Part shown: piece by piece, positions 25,647 to 33,201 of the stretch
How positions within the stretch are numbered: the stretch's first letter is position 1
Layout: each line of letters opens with the position of its first letter
Translations under genes and position numbers: made by a program
Source of the DNA: Deltaproteobacteria bacterium
Lineage (GTDB): Bacteria > Myxococcota_A > Polyangia > Haliangiales > JADYYK01
Direction: 5' to 3'
NCBI GenBank assembly: GCA_020853705.1
Contig: JADYYK010000054.1
Coordinates: 1-64,000 of the forward strand
DNA: 64,000 nucleotides
Notes under the pieces: generated by a model
The model's database searches: none
Told to the model about the DNA's origin: nothing
What the model saw: only the letters and a program-made list of their open reading frames with translations

Positions 25647-25718
25647 CTCCACCGAGAGGAGTCGAACCTCTATCCGCCCGGTTAACAGCCGGGAGCCTTG
25701 CCATTAGGCCACGGTGGA
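25647..25718 (-). tRNA. tRNA-Asn (anticodon GTT)
   Basis: Acceptor TCCACCG/CGGTGGA, discriminator G, D-stem GCCT/AGGC, anticodon stem CCCGG/CCGGG with loop CTGTTAA, T-stem AGAGG/CCTCT. Reads AAC/AAU. Confidence 0.92.
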
Positions 25719-25782
25719 AAAGACAGGGGCGCGTTGCGCACCCCTGACGAATCTGACTATCGACTCACCGTCCCGCGAGGAG

Positions 25783-27426
25783 TCAGACCTCCCCGCGATA
25801 CGGATGACCCTTCTGCTCCTTCCGGCGCGGGCTCGGCCGCAGCCGGCTGAAGTCCGCGATCAGCGCAGGCGACGCGGTGTCGAACCCCACCACGTCCAGC
25901 ATCCCGGCGTCCTTCGGGTCAGCGATGCTGAACTTGTTCGCGGTCATTCCGACCACGATCAGCTTCGCCGGGAGCCCCGACTCGCGGCGGTAGTCCGCGA
26001 GCGCCTGGACGGGATGGATCTTCCCGGCCCAGGTCTCCGAGTCGGTGTAGACGATGAACGTCTCCACCTCGAGCTTGCGCTCCTTGGCCCACAGCATCGG
26101 CAGCGCGCAGTCGGTGCCACCAAACGGCATGGCCGCGGTGCGCGCGCAGATGTCATCCAGCCGCTGGCGCGGCGAGATGTCGAGCTCGGTCAGCCCATTG
26201 GTGAAGGCGACGAACCCATGCTGCTTCTCCGTCGCCGCGGTCACCAAGGCCATGGCCGACGAGGCCACCCGAGGGGTCAGCCCCGGGACACCGGCCACGG
26301 TGCCACCCGACATCGAGCCCGACACGTCGAGCGCGAGCAGGGTCTTGGTGTTGGAAGGCTCGACCGCGCGGAACGCCTTGTAGAAGGCTGCGTCCAGCGC
26401 GTCGACCACCGCAGCGACAGGGCTCCAGCTGCCGTTGCCACGGACACCCTTGCCGCTCTTGTAGGTCATGAGCGCCGCCAGCACCTGCACGGGGTGAACG
26501 CGGGCCTTGATGAGCCCCGCCTCGTCCTCGAGCCGGCGCACGACCTCGGCGGTCGCGGGCGCCATCGGCGCCAGCAGCCCGACCCGGGTCATGGTGGCCA
26601 GGTTCCGGATCAGCGCGGTGAACGGCATGCGCTCGAGCAGCGCCTCCCACACGGGTGCGTGGGTCAGCAGCTGGGTCGGCACGCACTCCCGGGGTAGGTC
26701 ATGCGTACGGATGAGCGCCACGATCTCGTTCACGGTCGTTGCCTTCTTGGCGCGCTCGACGGCCTCGACGATCGCGAGCGCGCTGGGAACCTCGGCCGGC
26801 AGCGACCCGCGGGTCGCCCAGGCAAACAGCGCCTGGTGGTCCGGGGTCTTGGCCTTGGGGTGCGAAAGCCGCAGCAGGTCACGGTTCGACCAGCCATCTC
26901 GCGACTGGTACTTCACCAGCTGGTAGGCCAGCTCGCTGGCCGGCTTGTCGTTGTACCAGCGGCCGACTGCGCCACGGAGACCACGACCCCAACCACCGAA
27001 GCCCTCGGCGAACTCGGCGAAGTGCATGAGGTGCGTACCGGTCCGGCACACCTCGGGCAGCGCCTGACCCGCGGCCTTGCGGGTCGCCTCGTCACCCAGC
27101 TTCGCCGCCATCGCGAGCGCGAAGATCGCCGGGTCGTTCTTGGCTGCACGGCCCTCCTTCGAGATGCGTGCGATGCAGGCGACGGCACGGCTGCCGTCGG
27201 CCTGGATGCAACGGAGCACCGCCTCGGCGCTCTCGCGCGTCAGCTTCTGCTCGGTCGCGTAGTAGCTCCCGCCCTCGGTCCCGAGGATCAGGAAGCGGTC
27301 GAGCCGCATCCAGTCGTTGACCTCGAACGAGTAGCCACCGGCGCTGTTCGGGACCTGGGTCGAGCCAGGGATCGGCTCGCTCTGCGGCGTCTTGCTGGTC
27401 GAAAACCACTTGCGGATGTTGAACAT
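25783..27426 (-). CDS. Ro60-like TROVE/vWA RNA-binding protein
   Basis: 547 residues from the ATG at 27426 (GAGGTG ribosome site 6 bp upstream; a Met 7 codons earlier is less likely). Residues about 30-340 form the TROVE HEAT-like ring (DRFLILGTEGGSYY, ISKEGRAAKNDPAIFALA). After residue 360 follows a vWA domain with the MIDAS motif ALDVSGSM, Asp at about 367. Ro60/Rsr binds misfolded RNAs and tRNA-like Y RNAs, and in bacteria guides RNA degradation; its genes often sit next to rtcB. Here it lies between tRNA-Thr and tRNA-Asn. The tRNA-like elements nearby are candidate Y RNAs. Confidence 0.93.
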   Translation of the reverse strand: MFNIRKWFSTSKTPQSEPIPGSTQVPNSAGGYSFEVNDWMRLDRFLILGTEGGSYYATEQKLTRESAEAVLRCIQADGSRAVACIARISKEGRAAKNDPAIFALAMAAKLGDEATRKAAGQALPEVCRTGTHLMHFAEFAEGFGGWGRGLRGAVGRWYNDKPASELAYQLVKYQSRDGWSNRDLLRLSHPKAKTPDHQALFAWATRGSLPAEVPSALAIVEAVERAKKATTVNEIVALIRTHDLPRECVPTQLLTHAPVWEALLERMPFTALIRNLATMTRVGLLAPMAPATAEVVRRLEDEAGLIKARVHPVQVLAALMTYKSGKGVRGNGSWSPVAAVVDALDAAFYKAFRAVEPSNTKTLLALDVSGSMSGGTVAGVPGLTPRVASSAMALVTAATEKQHGFVAFTNGLTELDISPRQRLDDICARTAAMPFGGTDCALPMLWAKERKLEVETFIVYTDSETWAGKIHPVQALADYRRESGLPAKLIVVGMTANKFSIADPKDAGMLDVVGFDTASPALIADFSRLRPSPRRKEQKGHPYRGEV

Positions 27427-27467
27427 GTTGCACCTCACACGGCCCACGACGAACGCGCGGGCGAAGT

Positions 27468-27537
27468 TGGAGCTGGCAGAGAGAATCGAACTCTCGAGGG
27501 CTGCTTACGGGGCAGCCGTTCGCCCAGCGGTACCAGC
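27468..27537 (-). tRNA. tRNA-Thr (anticodon CGT) with C33
   Basis: Acceptor GCTGGTA/TGCCAGC with encoded CCA, anticodon stem GCTGC/GCAGC perfect, loop CCCGTAA so position 33 is C. T-stem GAGAG/CTCTC. D-stem of 3 bp. Reads ACG. Confidence 0.85.
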
Positions 27538-27570
27538 GACCGTGGGAATGAAAGCCATCAAGGGATCGGG

Positions 27571-27641
27571 AGCGGCTACCGGGAGTTGCACCCGGGCTTG
27601 GAGGATGGGAGCCTCATGTGCTGCTGCTACACCACAGCCGC
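27571..27641 (-). tRNA. tRNA-Gly (anticodon CCC)
   Basis: Acceptor GCGGCTG/TAGCCGC, loop CTCCCAT, anticodon stem with a mismatch at 27-43, T-stem CCGGG/CCCGG with loop TGCAACT. Reads GGG. Confidence 0.85.
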
Positions 27642-27655
27642 GTGGCGCGTGCTTC

Positions 27656-27730
27656 TGGAGCGGATGGCGGGAGTCGAACCCGCAATACTGGTGTGGCGCA
27701 CCAGCGTGTAACCATGAACACTTCACCCGC
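27656..27730 (-). tRNA. tRNA-Gly (anticodon GCC) with C33
   Basis: Acceptor GCGGGTG/CATCCGC with encoded CCA, D-stem GTGT/ACAC, anticodon stem CTGGT/ACCAG, loop GCGCCAC: C at 33. T-stem GCGGG/CCCGC. Reads GGC/GGU. Confidence 0.88.
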
Positions 27731-27752
27731 ATTTTCATGTAATTCCGTGAGG

Positions 27753-27842
27753 CGGAGAGCAAGGGAGTCGAACCCTCAGATCGACCAAACGACCACTCGC
27801 TTAGCAGACGAGCACCTGGCACCGATGCAGGACGGACTCTCC
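27753..27842 (-). tRNA. tRNA-Ser (anticodon GCT)
   Basis: Acceptor GGAGAGT/GCTCTCC, discriminator G, anticodon stem CTCGT/GCGAG with loop CTGCTAA, long variable arm (class II), 90 nt. Reads AGC/AGU. Confidence 0.9.
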
Positions 27843-27859
27843 GTGGACGACGACGTTCC

Positions 27860-27934
27860 TGGTAGGTCGGGTGGGAATCGAACCCACTTCGCGCGGTTTA
27901 AGAAACCGGTGCATTGCCATATTGCTACCGACCT
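27860..27934 (-). tRNA. tRNA-Lys (anticodon CTT)
   Basis: Acceptor AGGTCGG/CCGACCT with encoded CCA, loop TTCTTAA in stem CCGGT/ACCGC (27-43 unpaired), T-stem GTGGG/CCCAC. Reads AAG. Confidence 0.9.
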
Positions 27935-27944
27935 GAAGGCACAC

Positions 27945-28020
27945 TGGTCCCGCCCCCTGGAATCGAACCAGGTTCTTTCGCTTTTCAAGCAAACGCGCTG
28001 ACCACATACGCCAGAGCGGG
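27945..28020 (-). tRNA. tRNA-Phe (anticodon GAA)
   Basis: Acceptor CCCGCTC/GGGCGGG with encoded CCA, loop TTGAAAA in stem TTTGC/GCGAA, T-stem CCTGG/CCAGG. Reads UUC/UUU. Confidence 0.92.
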
Positions 28021-28190
28021 ATGACGACCTATTCAGTTTTCAAAGATGCGCAACTGCAGAAACAACTACGAAACAGCTACCTTCTCTACTCACCCCACCC
28101 CGCCGTGCACCCTGGCCTGCTCCACTGGAGAGGCGCTCGTGACACGAACGGCGCAGCTGTGACGTCTTCCGCACTCGCGTGCGGGAGCGG

Positions 28191-28262
28191 TTTCGAGCCA
28201 GGGAGTCGAACCCCGATTACGTGGTTCAGAGCCACGCGTCCTACCAGTTGGACGAACTCGAA
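28191..28262 (-). tRNA. tRNA-Gln (anticodon CTG)
   Basis: Acceptor TTCGAGT/GCTCGAA, D-stem GTCC/GGAC, perfect anticodon stem CGTGG/CCACG with loop CTCTGAA, T-stem CGGGG/CCCTG. Reads CAG. A 170-bp gap without recognisable tRNA separates it from tRNA-Phe. Confidence 0.92.
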
Positions 28263-28275
28263 ATACGGACTTCAG

Positions 28276-28359
28276 TGGGGCCCCAGGGAGTTGAACCCTG
28301 CAGGTCTCGCGACGACGGTTTTACAGGCCGCCCCGGTCACCGGACCGGTCAAGAACCCC
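28276..28359 (-). tRNA. tRNA-Tyr (anticodon GTA)
   Basis: First tRNA after the array promoter. Acceptor GGGGTTC/GGGCCCC (two G-T), loop CTGTAAA with a C31-A39 mismatch, long variable arm as in bacterial tRNA-Tyr, T-stem CAGGG/CCCTG. Reads UAC/UAU. Confidence 0.82.
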
Positions 28360-28665
28360 TTCGCGATCGCGGCCCCGAAACGAAGAAACCGCCCGAGGTT
28401 TCCCTGGGGCGGCTCCGAGTACTCGGCACTTGCGTGCTAAGAGCTTGGAGGCCTCCCCAGGCGGCGACCCTGCCGATCGCTCGGCAGGCTGGCGGCGGCG
28501 AGATCCTGGCCGGCCGCAATCATGACGACCGAGCCCGAACCAGACGCCGCGCAGCAAAACCCGGGCTGTCCCGGATTCACTTTCGCTTCGTAGGTATGGA
28601 GGGTGGTGGTCACGACATGGTCTTCTTTTTTTTGGGCCCGGACTTGGTCCGAGCGAGGTATCCAG
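28360..28665 (-). other. Leader region of the tRNA array
   Basis: About 300 bp between the promoter and tRNA-Tyr with no gene on either strand. It contains a GAAACC-GGTTTC hairpin near 28383-28405, an A8 run (minus strand) at 28626-28633 and a GC-rich inverted pair around 28635. It is noticeably more AT-rich than its surroundings. Confidence 0.5.
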
Positions 28666-28695
28666 AATCTAGCAAATTTCCCCGGAGAAAGTCAA
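28666..28695 (-). promoter_or_regulatory. Sigma70-type promoter of the tRNA array
   Basis: On the minus strand, TTGACT (28690-28695) and TAGATT (28666-28671) are separated by 18 bp, with TGC just before the -10 box. Matches to consensus are 5/6 and 4/6 in a local AT-rich patch, rare in this genome. Direction fits transcription into tRNA-Tyr and the rest of the array. Confidence 0.7.
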
Positions 28696-28798
28696 GGTAT
28701 TTTTCCGCTACCTCAGGAGGGGCTCTCCGCGCCTGTCTCCAACTGGTGACTTCATACGACCGACCTCCCGGAAACGTTCTCCACTTTCTTTGGGGCAG

Positions 28799-30064
28799 TC
28801 AGGCGTCGGAGTCGGACCACGCCACCACGGGCGGCGGCGGCGCATCGGCCCCCAGCGGCCCAGGCTCGCGCAGCACCGCCCGCCGGGCGACCTCCTCGCG
28901 GACCCGGCGTAGCAGGGCATCGGCGCGCGCCACGTCGGGTCGCCGCGGCAGCCGTGAGCTCACCCGCGCCGCCTCCAGCTCGGGCGTCAGCGCGTCCGCC
29001 ATGCGCACCACGTCGGCCAGCGCCAGCTCGCCGTGCTTGATCGCGAGGAGCGTCGTGCGCAGCGGCTCCTGCACCTCCAGATTGACCTCTCCCGTCTTCA
29101 GCCAATCGATGGCAGTCGAGATCAGCCTGAGTAGGTGATAGGCATTCTTCGGACGCAGCTCGCGCGGCAGCTCGAACCTCGGCCCCTCGCGCCGGGCCAG
29201 CGCCACCAGGTCGGCGAACTCGCGCGCTGGCAGCTGCCCCTGGTCATACAGCGAGCCGTACAGCTGCTTGACGTACTCCTTGCCCTGCGCCGCGGCGTCC
29301 GCCGGCCGCTGCCCGGGCCGCGCCGACAGCGCAGCCAGGCGCCGCGCCACCTCGTCGAGCTCCGGCACCGGATCTTCGCGCAGCCAGTCCATCACCACAT
29401 GACGGTGCTCGGCCAGCCGCAGCATGTGCGTCAGCCGATCCAGCTGCGACACCGCATAGCGCCCGAACGTGCCGTGGATCTCGATCGACACGAAGGCGTC
29501 GCGCTCGGCCAGCAGCCACTCGCCGATGGGATCGACCGCGCGCACTCCGCGCACGAACAGCATCTCCAGCGTGTTGGGATCCGCGCGCAGCGCCTGGCGC
29601 ACCGTCTTGCCGACCTCCCAGTAGGTCGTCGAGCCGTCCTCGCTGACCAGGTCCGTCGCCGGCTCGGCCAGCGCGCTGGCCCACGCCAGCGGCCACACGA
29701 AGACGCCGCGCACGTCGGTGTCCGAGCCCTCGTGCGCCAGCCCCCACGCGCGCGAGCCCACCGTCGCCTCCAGCACGACGCCGCCGCGCAGCGCCTGCCA
29801 GGCCGCCTCGCGCCGCACCGCGTAGGCCAGCTGGCCCTGCTTGCGTGGCACCAGCTCGTCGCGCGCGTAGCGCACCACGCCGACGCCCACGATGGCGACG
29901 TCGACCTCGCTGCCCGCCAGCGCGACCACGCGTCCGACCGCGCCCTGCGGCACCCGGCGCTCGCCGACCACCCGATCCACCCGCGTCCCGACCTCGGTGC
30001 CCGCCGGCAGCGGCACCGCGCGGGCATCCACGCTGGCCAGGCCTCGCAGCCGCAGATCAGCCAC
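28799..30064 (-). CDS. RlaP-like RNA-repair nucleotidyltransferase
   Basis: 421 residues with a GTG start 17 bp after the hflX stop. Residues about 1-75 look like a small SH3/KOW-type barrel (GAVGRVVALAGSEVDVAIVG). Residues 100-330 are a DNA-polymerase-beta-type nucleotidyltransferase with VGSRAWGLAHEGSDTDVRG, the GS motif at 103-104 and DxD at 115/117, as in the family named RlaP from RNA-repair operons (with RtcB, Ro60). The C-terminus is helical. It is expected to add or modify nucleotides on RNA ends, although its reaction is not established. It is the gene just upstream of the array promoter. Confidence 0.8.
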   Translation of the reverse strand: MADLRLRGLASVDARAVPLPAGTEVGTRVDRVVGERRVPQGAVGRVVALAGSEVDVAIVGVGVVRYARDELVPRKQGQLAYAVRREAAWQALRGGVVLEATVGSRAWGLAHEGSDTDVRGVFVWPLAWASALAEPATDLVSEDGSTTYWEVGKTVRQALRADPNTLEMLFVRGVRAVDPIGEWLLAERDAFVSIEIHGTFGRYAVSQLDRLTHMLRLAEHRHVVMDWLREDPVPELDEVARRLAALSARPGQRPADAAAQGKEYVKQLYGSLYDQGQLPAREFADLVALARREGPRFELPRELRPKNAYHLLRLISTAIDWLKTGEVNLEVQEPLRTTLLAIKHGELALADVVRMADALTPELEAARVSSRLPRRPDVARADALLRRVREEVARRAVLREPGPLGADAPPPPVVAWSDSDA

Positions 30065-30081
30065 GGGTCACCACCCCGGCC

Positions 30082-31395
30082 TCAGGCCTCGAGGCGCTGC
30101 TTGATCCGCGCCAGCGTCGCCGGCTCGGCGCGCACACGCAGCCTGGCGCCATGCTCGTCCCAGGCCTCGTCGAGGACCTCGCAGGAAGCGTGGATCTCGG
30201 CGCGCACGGCCTGCTTGTCGAACGGAATGGCCAGCTCGGCCTCCTCGCGCGCGGCGTTGAAGAAGGCCACGAAGCGCTCGCGCAGCGCGGCCACGTCGGC
30301 CTCCCGCTTGGCCGAGATGACCATGGCGTCGGGCCACTTCGCCAGCAGCGCAGCGCGCTTGGCCGCCTCGGGCTCGGAGCCGGACGACTCTCGGTCTCCG
30401 GCCGAGAGTCGATCGATCTTGTTGAACACCATCAGCCGCGGCACCTCGCCGGCGCCGATCTCCCTGAGCACCGTCTCGGTGACCTCGAGCTGCTGCTCGA
30501 AGTTGGCGTCGCTGGCGTCGATCACGTGCGCCAGCAGCGACGCCTCCAGCGCCTCGTCGAGCGTGCTCTTGAACGAGGCCACCAGGCCGTGGGGCAGCTT
30601 CTTGATGAAGCCGACGGTGTCGGACATCAGGATCTTCGGGCTGGTCTCGGGCAGGAGCTGGCGCACCGTGGTGTCCAGCGTCGCGAACAGCTTGTCGGCG
30701 ACATAGACGTCGCTGGCGGTCAGCGCGCGCATCAGCGTCGACTTGCCGGCGTTGGTGTAGCCGACCAGGGCGACGCGCGGCATGTTGCTGCGCCGCGCGC
30801 GCTGGGTCTGGCGCTCGCGGTCCATGCTCTCGAGCTCCTTGGCCAGCTCGGCGATGCGATCGCGGATCTTGCGCCGATCCAGCTCCATGCCCGACTCGCC
30901 GGCGCCGCGGCCACCGGGCGCGCCGCCCTGGCGCCCCTCGGTGTTGTTCTCCGACGCCGCCTCGCGCATGCGCGGCGCCATGTACTCGAGGCGCACCATC
31001 TCGACCTGCGCCTTGGCCGCGCGCGAGTTGGCGTGGCGATGGAAGATGTCGAGGATGACCGCGGTGCGGTCCATGACGTCGGCGCCAGTGTCCTTCTCGA
31101 GATTCCGGGCCTGCGATGGCGACACCTCGTGGTCAATCAACAGGGTGTCGGCCTCGCCGGCCTCGATGCGCGCCTTGAGCTCCTCACGCTTGCCCTTGCC
31201 GAGGTAGGCGCCGGCATCGAACGACGCGCGGCGCTGCGAGGTCTGGCCCACGACCTCGATGCCCAGCGTGCGCGCCAGCCGACGCAGCTCGACCAGCGAC
31301 CCCTCCAGCTCGGCGTCGTCCACCGAGGGCAGCTGCACCGCGCACAGCAGCGCGCGGCGGGGTTTGTCTCGTTGATCGTGCATCAGCCAGGCCAT
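30082..31395 (-). CDS. hflX: Ribosome-associated GTPase HflX
   Basis: 437 residues from the ATG at 31395. N-terminal HflX domain with the glycine-rich FDAGAYLGKGKREEL and LIDHEVSPSQARNLE motifs, a coiled linker, then the G domain: G1 VGYTNAGKST, G3 DTVGF, G4 NKID, G5 SAK. HflX splits stalled ribosomes and acts under heat and antibiotic stress. Its promoter box (TACTAT) overlaps that of the divergent zinc-ribbon gene in a TATAGTAC palindrome. It runs directly into the RlaP-like gene, linking ribosome rescue and RNA repair. Confidence 0.93.
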   Translation of the reverse strand: MAWLMHDQRDKPRRALLCAVQLPSVDDAELEGSLVELRRLARTLGIEVVGQTSQRRASFDAGAYLGKGKREELKARIEAGEADTLLIDHEVSPSQARNLEKDTGADVMDRTAVILDIFHRHANSRAAKAQVEMVRLEYMAPRMREAASENNTEGRQGGAPGGRGAGESGMELDRRKIRDRIAELAKELESMDRERQTQRARRSNMPRVALVGYTNAGKSTLMRALTASDVYVADKLFATLDTTVRQLLPETSPKILMSDTVGFIKKLPHGLVASFKSTLDEALEASLLAHVIDASDANFEQQLEVTETVLREIGAGEVPRLMVFNKIDRLSAGDRESSGSEPEAAKRAALLAKWPDAMVISAKREADVAALRERFVAFFNAAREEAELAIPFDKQAVRAEIHASCEVLDEAWDEHGARLRVRAEPATLARIKQRLEA

Positions 31396-31420
31396 GGGGA
31401 CGGGGTATAGTACGATCCCG

Positions 31421-31948
31421 ATGGGAATCCTCACGGAAAGCGCGCTGGACGACCTGGTCGCCGCGGGCTGTCCATGCGGCAGCCGGCGGCTGGTGTTCCG
31501 CGCCTACCTCGACGGCAGCGTGCCGCTGCAGGCTGGCGAGCCGGTCGGCGCCGTCACCTGGGTCTATGACGGCGAGAAGTTCATCGACGGCGTCTACGAG
31601 GTCAACTGCCCCACCTGCACGCAGAGCCTGGTGACTGCCGACATGTGCCCGCGCTGTCACGCTCCCGGCGGCCTCCAGCGCGCCCTGACCACGACCAACC
31701 GCTGGCCGGTGCCCAGCGCGTGCCCCGCGTGCGACGGTGACGAGGTGCGCTACGTCGGCTTCATCCCGACGCGTGTGACCTACGAGGAGGGTCGCGCCGG
31801 CAAGCCACGCAGCCCCACCGAGCTGGGAGACCCCGGCTTTCATGGTCAGCGCGTCGAGTGTGCGGATTGCGGAACCGTGGCCGAGCTGCGTGATCGCTGC
31901 CCGCTATGTGAAAACGCCGGGCCGCTGCGTGAGCGACCCGGCGATTGA
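31421..31948 (+). CDS. Zinc-ribbon-rich protein
   Basis: 175 residues from the ATG at 31421. Contains several CxC/CxxC pairs: CPCG, CPTC, CPRCH, CPACDG, CADCG and CPLCE, which suggest two or three zinc ribbons. No signal peptide. Family not recognised; may bind nucleic acid or be a structural zinc protein. TATAGT lies 9 bp before the ATG. Confidence 0.65.
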   Translation: MGILTESALDDLVAAGCPCGSRRLVFRAYLDGSVPLQAGEPVGAVTWVYDGEKFIDGVYEVNCPTCTQSLVTADMCPRCHAPGGLQRALTTTNRWPVPSACPACDGDEVRYVGFIPTRVTYEEGRAGKPRSPTELGDPGFHGQRVECADCGTVAELRDRCPLCENAGPLRERPGD

Positions 31949-31970
31949 CGGAGGCGGAACGGAATTCGCT

Positions 31971-31991
31971 CCTCGAAGCGATGCTTCGAGG
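31971..31991. terminator. Palindrome CCTCGAAGC-3 nt-GCTTCGAGG
   Basis: A 9-bp perfect stem with a 3-nt loop between the convergent zinc-ribbon gene and a lipoprotein gene. The same stem recurs at 58879-58899. Likely a bidirectional terminator or REP-like element. Confidence 0.7.
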
Positions 31992-31994
31992 GGC

Positions 31995-32408
31995 TCAGTA
32001 GCCCGGGCCAGCGGGCGGCCCCGACGGCGGATAGGCACCCGGGGGCGGGCCCGTGGGCGCCGGCGCGGGAGCAGGCGCGGCATAGCCGCACTGGTAAGTC
32101 ACGCGCCACTCGGTGGCCTGGCGGGTGCTGGAGCCCTCGCGCGTCACCACCGTGTTGCGGCGGGTGACCCCGGTCTCCGAGCCACCGGCGGTGTCGGTGC
32201 CGATGATGACCTCACCCTCCTCGGTGATGGTGTACGGGCCGCGGCAGTGCGACTTCATCGCGCCACGCGCCTTCTCCATCGCCGAATCCCGATCGCCCTT
32301 GAGGGCGATGGTGCCGCCGTTGGCGTTGCGGTAGACATAACGATAGTCACCGCAGCCTGCCGCCAGCATCAGGATCCCGCCGAGTACAGCCCAACGAATC
32401 GCACGCAT
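31995..32408 (-). CDS. Small lipoprotein
   Basis: 137 residues from the ATG at 32408, placed 7 bp after AAGGAG. Signal with lipobox LAAGC. A small Cys-containing domain (DYRYVYRNANGGTIALKG, CRGPYTITEEGEVIIG) and a Pro/Gly/Ala-rich tail. The domain resembles other small myxobacterial lipoproteins; no function known. Confidence 0.7.
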   Translation of the reverse strand: MRAIRWAVLGGILMLAAGCGDYRYVYRNANGGTIALKGDRDSAMEKARGAMKSHCRGPYTITEEGEVIIGTDTAGGSETGVTRRNTVVTREGSSTRQATEWRVTYQCGYAAPAPAPAPTGPPPGAYPPSGPPAGPGY

Positions 32409-32508
32409 GTTCACTCCTTGGTGGACGGCACGCTTCTATCACACCGACGTGACCGAGGTCAAAGTGCTGAAATCACAGTATCGGGGATCGAATCGTCGCG
32501 TTTGACGG

Positions 32509-33183
32509 TCAGCCCAGGTGCTTCTTCAAGAAGGCAGTCGCCCGCGACCACGCCAGCTTGGCCGACTCCGGGTGGTAGACCTCGGGCCGGGTGTCGTTCA
32601 TGAAGGCGTGCTGCGCGTCATAGACGTGCAGCTCCATGGGCACGTGGTGCTCGGCCAGGGCGGCCTGGATCTTCTCTGCGCCGGCCGGGGTAGCCCAGCC
32701 GTCGGTGCGGGAGAAGTGCGCCTGCACCGGCGCACGCGCCTTGTCCCAGGTCAGCGACGGATCGGGCAGGCCGTAGAAGGCGACCCCGCAGGCCAGCGCC
32801 GGGACGGTCGCCACCGTGGCCAGGGTGTAGGCGCCGCCCATGCAGAAGCCGATGGCGCCGACGCGGCCGTTGCAGCGCGGGTGCGCAGCCAGGTAGCCGA
32901 AGGCGCCGCGGATGTCACTCATGGCGCGGGTCCGATCCAGCGACTGCATCATCTGCTGCGCCTCGGCGGCGTCGCGCGCGAACTTGCCCTGGTAGAGGTC
33001 GGGCGCCAGGGTCAGGAAGCCCTCGGCGGCCAGGCGCTCCGCGATGCTCTGGATGTGCGCGTTCACGCCCCACCACTCCTGGATGAGGATGAGGCCGCCG
33101 ACCTTGTCGGTCCCGGCAGGCTCGGCCAGCGCACCGGTGGCGGGGGCGCTGGCGGCATTCTTGAAGCTGACGGTCGTGACCAT
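32509..33183 (-). CDS. Dienelactone hydrolase family protein
   Basis: 224 residues from the ATG at 33183 (TATCTT 7 bp upstream favours it over the upstream in-frame codon). Alpha/beta hydrolase with the nucleophile Cys in GFCMGG, Asp in SRTDGW and His in DAQHAF, the Cys-Asp-His triad of dienelactone hydrolases. Length fits the family. No catabolic genes are next to it, so the natural substrate is unclear. Confidence 0.88.
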   Translation of the reverse strand: MVTTVSFKNAASAPATGALAEPAGTDKVGGLILIQEWWGVNAHIQSIAERLAAEGFLTLAPDLYQGKFARDAAEAQQMMQSLDRTRAMSDIRGAFGYLAAHPRCNGRVGAIGFCMGGAYTLATVATVPALACGVAFYGLPDPSLTWDKARAPVQAHFSRTDGWATPAGAEKIQAALAEHHVPMELHVYDAQHAFMNDTRPEVYHPESAKLAWSRATAFLKKHLG

Positions 33184-33201
33184 GGCGCGCAAGATAGCGA
33201 A

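Noticed and set aside
28624-28634. T8 run as Rho-independent terminator on the plus strand
   Set aside because: No gene is transcribed into it from the left on the plus strand and no stem precedes it directly.
20051-28700. Array as part of a prophage or integrative element
   Set aside because: No integrase, transposase, capsid or terminal repeats seen in the window; base composition of the protein genes fits the neighbours. Mobility in the past cannot be excluded.
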